From Natronomonas moolapensis 8.8.11 (GTDB lineage: Archaea > Halobacteriota > Halobacteria > Halobacteriales > Haloarculaceae), in NCBI RefSeq assembly GCF_000591055.1, contig NC_020388.1, positions 1,984,001-2,048,000 on the forward strand: a stretch of 64,000 nucleotides of DNA, read 5' to 3'. The position numbers and the translations under genes were made by a program. The notes below the pieces were generated by a model. It did no database searches and was not told where the DNA came from. It saw only the letters and a program-made list of their open reading frames with translations. Below are positions 50,333 to 58,791 of the stretch, in pieces (position 1 is the stretch's first letter; each line of letters starts with the position of its first letter).

Positions 50333-50896
50333 TCACCGCAACAGGTAGTACGCGGCCACGGCGCACAACCCGGCGGCGGCGGTCGCGAGTCCACCGACCG
50401 TTGCGTCGACGCCGTCGCCCGTGAACACCGCGGCGACGGCGAGCAGTACGGCCACGCTCCCGAGCACCACGACCGGAAGCACCCTGAGTACGGGCGGCGT
50501 TTCCGACTCCGGACGCTCCGCGGGCGTCGCGAGGTCGGGGTCGACTTGGACCTCGTTTCGGCCGCATTCGGGGTCGAACGTGATATCCGCGTACTGGGTT
50601 TCCTGTCCGTGCCCGACGACGACTTTGAGTTTGCCGCGAACCGGATCGTCGGGCCACGTCGACGGGTCGCGGGTTTCGACGTAGATCCGCCGGCTTTCGC
50701 CCGCCTCGACGTAGTGGTTCGTGGCTCCGATGTGGGCCACCGTCGAGAGCTGATCGTCCAAGTTGAGATATGCGTGGGCGGCCTCGCCGTGGTTGTGGAG
50801 TTCGACGACGAAGGGACCGGCCGCTTCGAACTCCGTCGGGACGGCGAGCGTGTGCAGCCCGTCACGGTTGACCGCGACGGCGAGCGAATCCGTCAC
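50333..50896 (-). CDS. Haloarchaeal protein with extracytoplasmic-like domain and C-terminal membrane spans
   Basis: 187 residues. A beta-rich N-terminal part (AVNRDGLHTLAVPTEFEAAG, PFVVELHNHGEAAHAYLNLD, SRRIYVETRDPSTWPDDPVR, GKLKVVVGHGQETQYADITF) resembles an immunoglobulin-like domain. It is followed by two spans (RVLPVVVLGSVAVLLAVAAV and ATVGGLATAAAGLCAVAAYY). There is no signal peptide at the start, so topology is uncertain. Start GTG 50896, with a TATATTTTTTAACC element about 29 bases upstream on the minus strand. Confidence 0.75.
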   Translation of the reverse strand: MTDSLAVAVNRDGLHTLAVPTEFEAAGPFVVELHNHGEAAHAYLNLDDQLSTVAHIGATNHYVEAGESRRIYVETRDPSTWPDDPVRGKLKVVVGHGQETQYADITFDPECGRNEVQVDPDLATPAERPESETPPVLRVLPVVVLGSVAVLLAVAAVFTGDGVDATVGGLATAAAGLCAVAAYYLLR

Positions 50897-50940
50897 ATCG
50901 TGACACACACCCGGTACGGTTAAAAAATATACCGGTCGTG

Positions 50941-51135
50941 CTACGCCGTCGCTTCCTCGCGCATGTCCGGCGGCAGGAGGTTCGGGATGCCGTCCTCGAT
51001 CGGGTACACCTCGCCGCACTCCGTGCAGACGAGCCGTCCCTCGAGGATTTCGTCGTCGTCCTCGCGGATCACTTCGAGTTCGAGTTCGGCCTTGTCGAGC
51101 GGGCAACACAGGATGTCCAAAAGCGTCTCTTTCAT
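50941..51135 (-). CDS. Trm112-family zinc protein
   Basis: 64 residues: MKETLLDILCCPLDKAELEL, then LVCTECGEVYPIEDGIPNLL. The two cysteine pairs (CC and CTEC) and the ending PIEDGIPNLLPP are the Trm112 signature. Trm112 activates several tRNA, rRNA and protein methyltransferases by binding them. No such partner is adjacent. A minus-strand TATA-like ATACTTTTG lies about 27 bases upstream. Confidence 0.92.
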   Translation of the reverse strand: MKETLLDILCCPLDKAELELEVIREDDDEILEGRLVCTECGEVYPIEDGIPNLLPPDMREEATA

Positions 51136-51298
51136 ACCGCCGAGTCGGGCGGCCGACGGCAAAAGTATGGCGGGTCGCCCCGACGCGCTCGGCGCCGACT
51201 GCCCCGGGGTCGGGCGCCCGAACCCACCCGAGTCCGTATTCGACTCGAAACCGAACAGCTCCACCAGCTACTACACCGCCCCCAACCAACGGTCCGGT

Positions 51299-51715
51299 AT
51301 GACTGGCGGAACATACACCCTCCTGATCGGTCTCGATCGCCCCGCGGATATAACGATCGGCGCGCTCGGCGAACATCGGTTCCCTGCCGGTGCGTACGCC
51401 TACACCGGCAGCGCCCTCGGATCGAGTGGGTTCGGCCGGGTCGATCGCCACTACGAACTCGCGGCCGGGGAGCGCGGGACCCGCCACTGGCACGTCGACT
51501 ACCTGCTCGGCCACGACGACGCCTCGATGCAGGGGGACGTCCGGACGCCGGACGCCGACGTCGAGTGTGCACTCGCGGCCGCCCTCCCGGAGGCCCCGGT
51601 CGCGGGGTTCGGGGCCTCGGATTGCGACTGTCGCTCGCATCTCGCCTACGACGCGGACGGCGATCGGCTCCGGGCGGCAGTGAGCCGCGCCCACCGCGAC
51701 GCCGGTCGGGAGTGA
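51299..51715 (+). CDS. DUF123 (nuclease-associated) protein
   Basis: 138 residues: YTLLIGLDRPADITIGALGE, FPAGAYAYTGSALGSSGFGR, TRHWHVDYLLGHDDAS and FGASDCDCRSHLAYDADGDR. The W-H-x-D-Y-L-L and CxCxxH motifs are diagnostic of DUF123, seen alone or fused to endonuclease III-like proteins. Biochemistry is unclear. It diverges from the Trm112 gene. Confidence 0.88.
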   Translation: MTGGTYTLLIGLDRPADITIGALGEHRFPAGAYAYTGSALGSSGFGRVDRHYELAAGERGTRHWHVDYLLGHDDASMQGDVRTPDADVECALAAALPEAPVAGFGASDCDCRSHLAYDADGDRLRAAVSRAHRDAGRE

Positions 51716-51772
51716 TCGATCGGAAGGATCCAGTTCCGGAACGGGTTTGTCGCCCCGGGCGCTGCGGCGCGT

Positions 51773-52633
51773 ATGGACGATACGCGCCTCGGTGCCCTCT
51801 TGGTGTTGTGTTCTGCCGCCGGGTTCGGCACGCTGGGCGTGTTGGGGATCGTCGCCCGCGACGCCGGGCTCTCCATCCCGACGATCCTCTCGTGGCGGTT
51901 CGGACTGGCGACCCTGTTCGCCTGGACGGCCTTCGGACTCCGGGGGGAAATCCGGCCGCTGCGTGGGCGGGCACTCGCCGTCGCAGTGGGGCTCGGATCC
52001 GCCGGCTACGCCGCGGTGAGCGGTCTCTACTTCGTCGGGCTCGAGTTCATGACCGCCGGGATGGCCGGGATCGTCCTGTACACCTATCCGGCGTTCGTGC
52101 TCGTCCTCGCGGCGGCGTTTCTCGGCGAGTCGATCGAGCGGCGACAACTCGCCGCGCTCGCGGTCACCCTCGGCGGCATCGCGTTGATCACGGGCGCCGA
52201 TCCCGTCGCCGCCGACCCACGCGGAATCGCCGTCGTGCTCCTCGCTGCGGTCCTCTACGCCGGATACATCACGACGAGCCGGACGGCGCTGGAGGACGTG
52301 ACGCCGGCCACGCTCACCGCCCACGTCATGCCGGCGGCGACCGGGACGTTTCTCGTCGTCGGGGCGGCGACCGACACGCTCGGCGTTCCCGCCGGAGCCT
52401 TGGCGTGGGGTTCCGTCGTCGCCATCGCGGTGGTCGCGACTGCGTTACCGATCTTCGCGTTCTTCGCCGGCCTCTCGCGGATCGACGCCGGCCCGGCGTC
52501 GATACTCAGCACGGTCGAACCGGCTGCGACGGTCGTCCTCGGGGCGGTGTTCCTCGACGAGCCGGTGGGCCTCGCCGTCGTGGTCGGGGGGTCGCTCGTG
52601 GTCGTCGGCGTCGTGTTCATCGCACGACAGTAG
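51773..52633 (+). CDS. EamA/DMT-family transporter
   Basis: 286 residues with ten hydrophobic helices in two EamA halves (ALLVLCSAAGFGTLGVLGIV at the start; GTLLVVGAATDTLGVPAGAL-like middle; AAVLYAGYITTSRTALEDVT opening the second half; VEPAATVVLGAVFLDEPVGL near the end). Drug/metabolite transporters of this type often export amino acids or other metabolites; substrate unknown. Confidence 0.9.
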   Translation: MDDTRLGALLVLCSAAGFGTLGVLGIVARDAGLSIPTILSWRFGLATLFAWTAFGLRGEIRPLRGRALAVAVGLGSAGYAAVSGLYFVGLEFMTAGMAGIVLYTYPAFVLVLAAAFLGESIERRQLAALAVTLGGIALITGADPVAADPRGIAVVLLAAVLYAGYITTSRTALEDVTPATLTAHVMPAATGTFLVVGAATDTLGVPAGALAWGSVVAIAVVATALPIFAFFAGLSRIDAGPASILSTVEPAATVVLGAVFLDEPVGLAVVVGGSLVVVGVVFIARQ

Positions 52634-52686
52634 CCAAAACAGCGAGCCGACGCCCTCCGTAGCGCGGGTCGTACACGCCTCGAGCC

Positions 52687-52730
52687 AGGGGAGCCAGCGA
52701 CGCGCGTCAGGGGAGCCAGCGACGCGCTTC
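52687..52730. repeat. Tandem duplication of a 22-base unit
   Basis: aggggagccagcgacgcgcg and aggggagccagcgacgcgct begin two adjacent 22-base units (52687-52708 and 52709-52730) that differ at one base. They lie between the convergent DMT transporter and SRPBCC genes. Confidence 0.8.
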
Positions 52731-52763
52731 CCCTGGAGACGGCGAGAAGCAACGCGTCGTCCG

Positions 52764-53258
52764 CTACCGACCGCTATCGCCCTCGAGTAACTGCTTGGTC
52801 GTTCGGTGTCGGCCCCGGAACATCGGCTCCAGCCCGATCCGGCCGAGCGGCGACACCGCGCGTCCGAGCGCCCCGCCCGGGAGGTCGTATCGAACGTGAT
52901 CGAGAAGCCGCGTCCCGCTTTCGTCGGCGAAGAACCGATGGGTGTGCTCCCACTCGGGGAACGGCCCGGACTCCATGACGTCCCGGAACATCCCCGCTCC
53001 GTCACCGTGTTCGCGGGCCGTGATCACCGACACCATATGTTGTCTCGGCCCGATGCCGAACGGTCGCACCGAGAGTTCGATCCGCGATCCGGCGTCGAGT
53101 TCCTCGGGATCCGCGTCGCCGCCGGGGCCGGTGACAGCCTCGACGTCGAGGTTCATGAATTCGGGAGTTAACGCTTCGAGCCCGTCGGTCGTCGCGTGAA
53201 ACGCCCAGACGTCCTCGAACGGCGCGTCGACGTACGTCTCGCGGCGATAGGTGGCCAT
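52764..53258 (-). CDS. SRPBCC-family protein
   Basis: 164 residues: TYVDAPFEDVWAFHATTDGL, ALTPEFMNLDVEAV, GSRIELSVRPFGIGPRQHMV, FRDVMESGPFPEWEHTHRFF, GTRLLDHVRYDLPGGALGRA. This is the START/Bet v1-like fold with a hydrophobic ligand cavity. Ligand unknown. Probably monocistronic; a weak TTTTCACC element lies about 28 bases upstream on the minus strand. Confidence 0.88.
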   Translation of the reverse strand: MATYRRETYVDAPFEDVWAFHATTDGLEALTPEFMNLDVEAVTGPGGDADPEELDAGSRIELSVRPFGIGPRQHMVSVITAREHGDGAGMFRDVMESGPFPEWEHTHRFFADESGTRLLDHVRYDLPGGALGRAVSPLGRIGLEPMFRGRHRTTKQLLEGDSGR

Positions 53259-53377
53259 ACACCCGGTAGGCGCTCCGGGGTGAAAACCGCGCGGGTGTCG
53301 GCCCTCCGCCGGTGTCGCCGACCGAAGGGGCCGAACGGTGAGGAGACGACAGATCGGTGCGGAGCAAGACTTCGAGG

Positions 53378-53803
53378 TTACTTCAACCGTTCCTGGAGAA
53401 ACGAGGGGTGTGCAGCCTCGACGCCGTCGATCGAGAGGATTTCGTCCTGAATGATCTCACCGACCTCGTCGCCGTCAGCCGCCCTGACCTCGGCCATCAA
53501 CATGTGGTCGCCGCTGGAGGTGTACAGCGATTCCACCGCTTCGAGGTCCTGTAGCTTCCGGGTGACTTCGACGTAGCGTTCGCTCGCGACGTCGACGCCG
53601 ACCATCGCGATTGACTTCCCGGAGAGCTTCTTCGGGTCGATGTCGGCCGAGTAGCCGACGATGACGCCCTCGGATTCGAGTTTGTCGATGTATTTCCGGA
53701 CGGTCGGTTTCGACACGTCGGCACGATCCGCAATCTCGGTGTAGGAGGCTTGGGCGTCGTCCTCGAGGACGGCTAAAATCCTATCCTCCGTCTCCGCGCT
53801 CAT
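53378..53803 (-). CDS. Lrp/AsnC-family transcriptional regulator
   Basis: 141 residues. The N-terminal HTH (DRILAVLEDDAQASYTEIAD, RADVSKPTVRKYIDKLESEG) is followed by the RAM ligand-binding domain (SIAMVGVDVASERYVEVTRK, SSGDHMLMAEVRAADGDEVG). Lrp-type regulators sense amino acids and form octamers. A strong TATA (GATATTTTTTC on the minus strand, near 53828) lies about 27 bases upstream, with a stem-rich segment farther up that may be its operator. Confidence 0.92.
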   Translation of the reverse strand: MSAETEDRILAVLEDDAQASYTEIADRADVSKPTVRKYIDKLESEGVIVGYSADIDPKKLSGKSIAMVGVDVASERYVEVTRKLQDLEAVESLYTSSGDHMLMAEVRAADGDEVGEIIQDEILSIDGVEAAHPSFLQERLK

Positions 53804-53880
53804 ACACTATCTTTTAGTTCCGTGAAAAAATATCTTCCGAAGCGGAAAACGGGGGTCGAAAGCCGACTTGACGCCGACTC

Positions 53881-53950
53881 CCGGGTGGTATGCCCACCGG
53901 AGACGCGCGTTTTTACCGACGCCGGCACCGAATGGAAAAAAACGCGTCGT
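53881..53950. promoter_or_regulatory. Inverted-repeat segment upstream of the Lrp-type regulator
   Basis: The 250-base gap between the Lrp gene and the winged-helix gene has no supported frame but two inverted repeats: ccgg-g-tgg/cca-ccgg (53881-53900) and an arm pair gacgcgcgttttt (53902-53914) with aaaaaaacgcgtc (53936-53948). Their position upstream of an autoregulator-type gene suggests an operator; a small RNA is the alternative. Confidence 0.4.
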
Positions 53951-54053
53951 ATGGGTGCCCGGATCGGTTCCAGGCGGCCGTTTCTCTGTCCCGGCGGGGA
54001 GACGTCACGGCCGGTGAACTCTCGATTACAGCGGTTCCCGCTCGCGGCTCGCC

Positions 54054-54410
54054 TCAGTACTCCTCGTAGGCGAGTGTCATTACCCACTGTGAAAACGCGT
54101 CGCCCTGCGGGTCGATGTCCTCGTCGCCGACGAACGGCGAGAGCTGGTCGCCGGCCATCAGGAGCGAAAAGTCCAATTCGCTCGGGTCGAGGATCGGCGT
54201 CACGAGGTACGTGTTGTGGCCCTGATACACCGCATCGCTCCGCTCGGCCAGTTCCAGCTCCTCGAGTTTGTCGATGATTCGGCTGCCCTTCCTCGAATCG
54301 ACGCCGAGTTCCTTCCAGAAGTCGCTCTGGTGGATGCCACCGGTGGTCCGAATCAGTTCAAGCCCTTCGCGCTCCGTCTCCGAGAGGTCGGCTTCGGCGG
54401 CGGTACTCAT
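54054..54410 (-). CDS. Winged helix-turn-helix protein
   Basis: 118 residues: REGLELIRTTGGIHQSDFWK, ELGVDSRKGSRIIDKLEELE, LAERSDAVYQGHNTYLVTP. This is a winged helix of the archaeal MarR/TFIIIC-B-block-like type, with a short acidic C-terminal extension (FVGDEDIDPQGDAFSQW). It should bind DNA; targets unknown. A minus-strand TATA (ATAATTTAAACC, near 54438) supports the ATG. Confidence 0.85.
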   Translation of the reverse strand: MSTAAEADLSETEREGLELIRTTGGIHQSDFWKELGVDSRKGSRIIDKLEELELAERSDAVYQGHNTYLVTPILDPSELDFSLLMAGDQLSPFVGDEDIDPQGDAFSQWVMTLAYEEY

Positions 54411-54488
54411 CGATTCGTATTCGGCCAGCGAGGGGTTTAAATTATTGCTTTGTCGGCGGAGCGGTGGTCGTCGCCGGCGCCCGGTGCA

Positions 54489-55226
54489 TTACACACTGGG
54501 CTCGACCCGACGGAAGGGTGTCTCGCACGGCGGCCCGTCGGCGTAGTCAAAGGCCCGTTCGGTCCCGAGGCGGACGAGCGACGACGATCGCGTCCCGAAG
54601 CCGTCGCCGTGAACGCAGACGCCGTACTCGTGGTCGCCGAGGACGGTCCCGGCCCGGTCGGTCCACGCCGGGGCCCCCTCGCCGGACTCAGGTCGGAGCG
54701 TTCCGCGAACCCGCTCGGCGTTGTCGGCCTGTCTGCGCCCGAACGACCGCCGGCGGTCGGGGAGGAACCACTCGCCGTCGAAGCCGACGTTGACCACGAC
54801 GTGGACGCCCGGGTCGAGCCGACGAACGGTCACACGGTCGCCGCCGTCGTGGACCACGAGCAAACAGTCCTCGGCGTCGGCGACGAGCGGGTGACACGGA
54901 GCGTACTCGCGCTCGCGGAGTTCGGTTTCGATCCGATCGGCCGCCCGACGGGCCGAGGGTTCGCCGAGAGCGTCACCGACGAGCAGCCCCCGCGAACGTT
55001 CGCCTTCGCCCGGTTTCCAGCGGTTAGTGATCGCCGCGAGGACCCCTTCGGCGTTGTACCCGAGCCACGTTCCACCCGCCCGCTCGTCGCGGGGGGCAAC
55101 GGCGGGCGGATCGGTCTCCCATCGGCGCGGCGGCACCGACGGCCGGCCGGCCGCTTCGTCGCGGTTCGCGGCGACGCAGACGGGTGCTTCCTCGAAGACC
55201 TGCCAGGCGACGATGAGCGTGCACAC
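54489..55226 (-). CDS. NRDE-domain (TANGO2-like) protein
   Basis: 245 residues beginning MCTLIVAWQVFEEAPVCVAA followed by NRDE, the defining motif, then GGTWLGYNAEGVLAAITNRW. The Cys at position 2 resembles the N-terminal nucleophile position of Ntn hydrolases, which this family may belong to. TANGO2 homologues in other domains relate to haem handling or metabolism; the prokaryotic function is unsettled. Transcribed separately from the men genes, 40 bases beyond menE. Confidence 0.88.
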   Translation of the reverse strand: MCTLIVAWQVFEEAPVCVAANRDEAAGRPSVPPRRWETDPPAVAPRDERAGGTWLGYNAEGVLAAITNRWKPGEGERSRGLLVGDALGEPSARRAADRIETELREREYAPCHPLVADAEDCLLVVHDGGDRVTVRRLDPGVHVVVNVGFDGEWFLPDRRRSFGRRQADNAERVRGTLRPESGEGAPAWTDRAGTVLGDHEYGVCVHGDGFGTRSSSLVRLGTERAFDYADGPPCETPFRRVEPSV

Positions 55227-55265
55227 GGGTAGATGTCTGGGAACAACGCGGTAAAACGGTCGCGG

Positions 55266-56732
55266 TCACGCCCCGTCGTCGGCGAGGCGGTCGGCGACGG
55301 CCGACCGGTCGACCGTCCCCGACGCCGTCCGCGGGAGGTCGGCGACGAACCCGATCGTCCGAGGGGATTTATATCCCGCCAGCCGGTCACGACAGTGCGC
55401 CTCGAGCGCCGCCGTCGACGGGTCGGCGTCGTCGGCCGGGACGACGAGCGCTGCGACGCGTTCGCCCCACTCGTCGTCGGGGAGGCCGACAACGGCGCAG
55501 TCCCCGACGCCGGGGTGCGAGCGGAGCACCGACGCCACCTCCGTCGGGTCGACGTTCTCCCCGCCCGTGAGGATCGTTTCGTCGGCTCGCCCGGTCACGT
55601 ACACCCGACCCGACTCGTCGCGGTACCCGCGGTCCCCGGTTCGCATCCCGCTACTTATAAAACGTTCGGCGGTGTCCGCGTCCAGGTAGCCGGGGGTGAC
55701 CATCGGCCCGGAGACGACAATTTCGCCTGTCTCGCCCGTCTCGCGGGGAACGCCGGCCTCGTCGACGATCGATACCTCGGCGAACATGAGCGGATGGCCG
55801 ACGGAGTTCGGGTTCGAGCGAGCCGCCTCCGGGCGGGCGGTAGCGATCTGGGACGCAGTTTCGGTCATCCCGTAGGTCGGCGCAACCGGAACGTCGCGGC
55901 GCTGGGCACGTCTTAAAAGCGGCGGCGGACAGGGCGCGCCGCCGAGGAGAACGAACCGCAGCGACGGGATCGGTCCCGAATCGAGCAGTCGCTCCAGCAT
56001 CGTCGGCACGAGCGAGACGGCGCTCGCTCCCGCCAGCGCCTCGCGGGTCGTCTCGGGATCGAACCCCCGCTGGATCGACAGCGCCGTCCCGTACAGCACC
56101 GACCGATAGACCGGTGCGAGACCGCCCATGTGGTACATCGCAAGCGGGACGTGCCAGCAGTCGTTGCCACGAAGCCCGAGTCGGAACGCCGAGGCAGTGG
56201 CGCTCGCGAGGACGTTCCCGAGGGTCAAGAGGACGCCCTTGGGATCGCCCGTCGTCCCGGAGGTAAAGAGGACGGCGAGCGGTTCGTCGAGTTCCCACTC
56301 GGGGAGGTCGAACTGCCGCGGCGAAACGTCAGAGAGCGGTTTCGCGTCCCCGGACTCGTCGAGCGAGAGCACGTCGGCGTCGGTGGCCGCCCCGACGGCA
56401 GCCTCGGTATCGCGCTCGCAGACGACGACAGAGGGGGCGACTCGGCCGAGTTGGCGCTCGATCTCCGTGGGGGTCAGCCGGGTGTTGATGGGAACGAGCG
56501 CCGCGCCCAGCCGCTGGGCCGCGTGGACGACCGCAACGTACCCCGGGCGGGTGTCGGCACAGACCGCGACGGCATCGTCGACGCCGACGCCTGCCCCCGC
56601 GAGACGGCCCGCGAGCGTCTCGACGCGGTCGTCCAACTCGGCGTAGCTCTGGTCGGTTTCGATCGGGCCGAACGCCCGCAACGCGGTCGCTGTCGGCGTC
56701 GCGTCCGCCCGAACGGCCAGCCAGTCCCGCAT
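55266..56732 (-). CDS. menE: 2-succinylbenzoate--CoA ligase
   Basis: 488 residues of the acyl-adenylate family. The AMP P-loop is LFTSGTTGDPKGVLL near residue 180, and later motifs are YGMTETASQ, TGDRGYRDESG and the C-terminal catalytic lysine region PRTASGTVDR. Activates o-succinylbenzoate in menaquinone synthesis; the assignment rests on lying 16 bases after menC. I start it at the ATG at 56732, since the frame is open farther but the family begins here (MRDWLAVRADATP). Confidence 0.92.
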   Translation of the reverse strand: MRDWLAVRADATPTATALRAFGPIETDQSYAELDDRVETLAGRLAGAGVGVDDAVAVCADTRPGYVAVVHAAQRLGAALVPINTRLTPTEIERQLGRVAPSVVVCERDTEAAVGAATDADVLSLDESGDAKPLSDVSPRQFDLPEWELDEPLAVLFTSGTTGDPKGVLLTLGNVLASATASAFRLGLRGNDCWHVPLAMYHMGGLAPVYRSVLYGTALSIQRGFDPETTREALAGASAVSLVPTMLERLLDSGPIPSLRFVLLGGAPCPPPLLRRAQRRDVPVAPTYGMTETASQIATARPEAARSNPNSVGHPLMFAEVSIVDEAGVPRETGETGEIVVSGPMVTPGYLDADTAERFISSGMRTGDRGYRDESGRVYVTGRADETILTGGENVDPTEVASVLRSHPGVGDCAVVGLPDDEWGERVAALVVPADDADPSTAALEAHCRDRLAGYKSPRTIGFVADLPRTASGTVDRSAVADRLADDGA

Positions 56733-56748
56733 CGGTCCGTCCGTCAGT

Positions 56749-57759
56749 TCAGCGGGGTGGAATATTTCCTTTTCCCTGTGGGACGGCGGCTTTCCCGTCT
56801 GTGACCGGTGCGACGTCACTCCGGAGGTCCGTCCCGAGCAGGCCGCCGGTCCCGAGGCCGCAGGGCCGCAGCCCGGGGAGCGAGGCGGCGAGGTGGACCG
56901 CCCCCGCCCGGGCGACCGCGCCGTCGATGGTCGTCGTCACGACGGCGTCGACGCCGGCGATCCGGGCCGACCGGACGACGTTGCGGGCGACATCGATCCC
57001 GCCGAGCGCCATCGGCTTGCAGACGAGGACGGCGGCGGCGTCAGCCGCGAGAACGGCGTCGAAGCCGTGTTCGACGACCCCCTCGTCGAGGGCGATGTCG
57101 ACGCCGCGATCCCGGAGCCGCGCGTGGGCGTCGAGCGATCCGGCCGAAAGTGGCTGTTCGAGCACCGACACGTCGCGGTCGGCGAACTCCGGGAGCAGCC
57201 GTTTGGCCGTCCGCTCGCTCCAGGCCCCGTTGGCGTCGAGGCGGAGTTCGACGTCGGGGGCCTTCGATCTGACCGCTGTCACCCGATCGAGGTCGGCCTC
57301 TGGATCCCGCGCTCCGACCTTTAGTTTGACCGCTGGGTACCCCTCCCGGACGGCCGTTTCGACGGCAGCGGCGGCCGCCTCGGGCGTGCCGTCTCCGACG
57401 GTCGCGTTGATCGGGACTGCCTCGACGCGGCCGTCACCACCGAGATATCGATAGAGCGGCCGTCCAGCGGCCCGCGCTCGTGCGTCGAGCGTCGCGAGCG
57501 AGACGGCGTGGCGGGCCGCCGGGGTGTCGGCTAGCCGGTTGTCCGAAAGCGCCGACGTGGGGTCGTCGACCGCCCGGAGTGCGTCCTCGCACGCCGGGCG
57601 GGATTCGGTCCACCCCGAGAGCGGGGTCGCCTCCCCGAGCCCCGGCGTCCCCTCGATGTCGACGCGGACGAGAAACCCCCGTCGGGTCTCTATGATCCCG
57701 GCGGCGGTTTCGAGCGGGGTCGAAAGCGGGAGCGAGAACGGTTCGACCTCCACGTTCAC
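56749..57759 (-). CDS. menC: o-Succinylbenzoate synthase
   Basis: 336 residues, enolase superfamily. Catalytic features in order: KxK in PAVKLKVGARDPE, metal ligands in LRLDANGAW, LEQPL and ALDEGV, and the second lysine in VCKPMALGG. Dehydrates SHCHC to o-succinylbenzoate. The GTG start overlaps the menA stop by four bases (GTGA), so it is coupled to menA. Confidence 0.93.
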   Translation of the reverse strand: MNVEVEPFSLPLSTPLETAAGIIETRRGFLVRVDIEGTPGLGEATPLSGWTESRPACEDALRAVDDPTSALSDNRLADTPAARHAVSLATLDARARAAGRPLYRYLGGDGRVEAVPINATVGDGTPEAAAAAVETAVREGYPAVKLKVGARDPEADLDRVTAVRSKAPDVELRLDANGAWSERTAKRLLPEFADRDVSVLEQPLSAGSLDAHARLRDRGVDIALDEGVVEHGFDAVLAADAAAVLVCKPMALGGIDVARNVVRSARIAGVDAVVTTTIDGAVARAGAVHLAASLPGLRPCGLGTGGLLGTDLRSDVAPVTDGKAAVPQGKGNIPPR

Positions 57760-58697
57760 ACCACCGCGGGGACGGCGAGGCCGGCGGCGAACAGCGCCGA
57801 GTGCGCAAAGAGCAGTTGGCCGGTCCGTTCGAGGGCGGGATTGAGCGCGTCGCCGTCCCGTCGCCGCCAGATCACCGCGCCGATTCCGAGTGCCAGCGGT
57901 GCGGTGACGAGCGGGGCCAGAGCCGCCGGGCCGTAGCCGTCGAGAAAGAACACGACCGGCACTGCGTAGGCGAGACCCACCAGCGCGCTCCACTCGATCC
58001 GGCTGGCGCGGTAGCCGAGCGCGACCGCGAGCGTCCGTTTGCCCGACGCCGCGTCGGTCTCGCGGTCCCGGACGTTGTTGATCACGAGGATCGCCGTCGA
58101 GAGCCCGGCGGCCGGCAGCGCCGCGACGACCGCCGCCGCGGGGATTGTCCCCGAAGGGATCCACAGCGGAAACGGGTCGGCGACGCTGCCGATGGCCTGG
58201 ACGTAATACGTGCCGGCGACTGCGACGAGGCCGAAGAAGACGAACACGAAGACGTCCCCCAGCCCGCGGTAGCCGTACGGGAGCGGGCCGCCGGTGTAGG
58301 TGATTCCGGCGACGACGCTCGCGAGGCCGACGACGAGGATCGGAACGCCGCCGACGTAGACGAGGTAGGTGCCCACCAGGATCGAGAGGCCGAACGTGGC
58401 GTACATCGCGCGCTTGACCGCCCCGGGATCGATGAGTCCGCCGGCGGTCACGCGGGTGAAGCCTTCCCGATCCTCGGTGTCGGCTCCGCGGACGGCGTCG
58501 TAGTAGTCGTTGGCGAAGTTGGTCCCGATCTGCAACAGCAACGCCCCGACGAGCGCGACGACCGCCGGGAGCGGATCGAAGACGCCGGTTCTGACCGCGA
58601 GCCCCGTCCCGACGAGGACGGGGGCCGCGGCCGCGGGGAGCGTCTGGGGGCGGGCCGCCATCAGCCACGCCTTCCGGGTCGAAACCGCCGCTGTCAT
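57756..58697 (-). CDS. menA: 1,4-Dihydroxy-2-naphthoate polyprenyltransferase
   Basis: 313 residues, UbiA family, with about eight spans. The prenyl diphosphate motifs are NDYYDAVRGADTEDREG near residue 65 and NNVRDRETDAASGKRTLAV near 190. Attaches the prenyl chain to dihydroxynaphthoate in the membrane. It has its own TATA element (see 58723) besides lying downstream of menB. Confidence 0.94.
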   Translation of the reverse strand: MTAAVSTRKAWLMAARPQTLPAAAAPVLVGTGLAVRTGVFDPLPAVVALVGALLLQIGTNFANDYYDAVRGADTEDREGFTRVTAGGLIDPGAVKRAMYATFGLSILVGTYLVYVGGVPILVVGLASVVAGITYTGGPLPYGYRGLGDVFVFVFFGLVAVAGTYYVQAIGSVADPFPLWIPSGTIPAAAVVAALPAAGLSTAILVINNVRDRETDAASGKRTLAVALGYRASRIEWSALVGLAYAVPVVFFLDGYGPAALAPLVTAPLALGIGAVIWRRRDGDALNPALERTGQLLFAHSALFAAGLAVPAVV

Positions 58698-58722
58698 TAC
58701 CGTAGCATCGGGGCGGCGGCGG

Positions 58723-58728
58723 TATAAG
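58723..58728 (-). promoter_or_regulatory. Internal TATA box of menA
   Basis: tataag (minus strand CTTATA) lies about 28 bases before the menA ATG in the 94-base gap after menB. So menA-menC-menE can be transcribed independently of menB. Confidence 0.55.
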
Positions 58729-58791
58729 TGCGCCGTGTCGGTCGGGACGGCGTGGACGACAGGAGCCGCCTCCCAGCCGGCCCCGTTTCGG

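Noticed and set aside
53945..54053. Short plus-strand frame starting MGARIGSRRPF after a T-rich element
   Set aside because: It continues into antisense of the winged-helix gene and shows no conserved features; the T-rich element is better explained as part of an inverted repeat.
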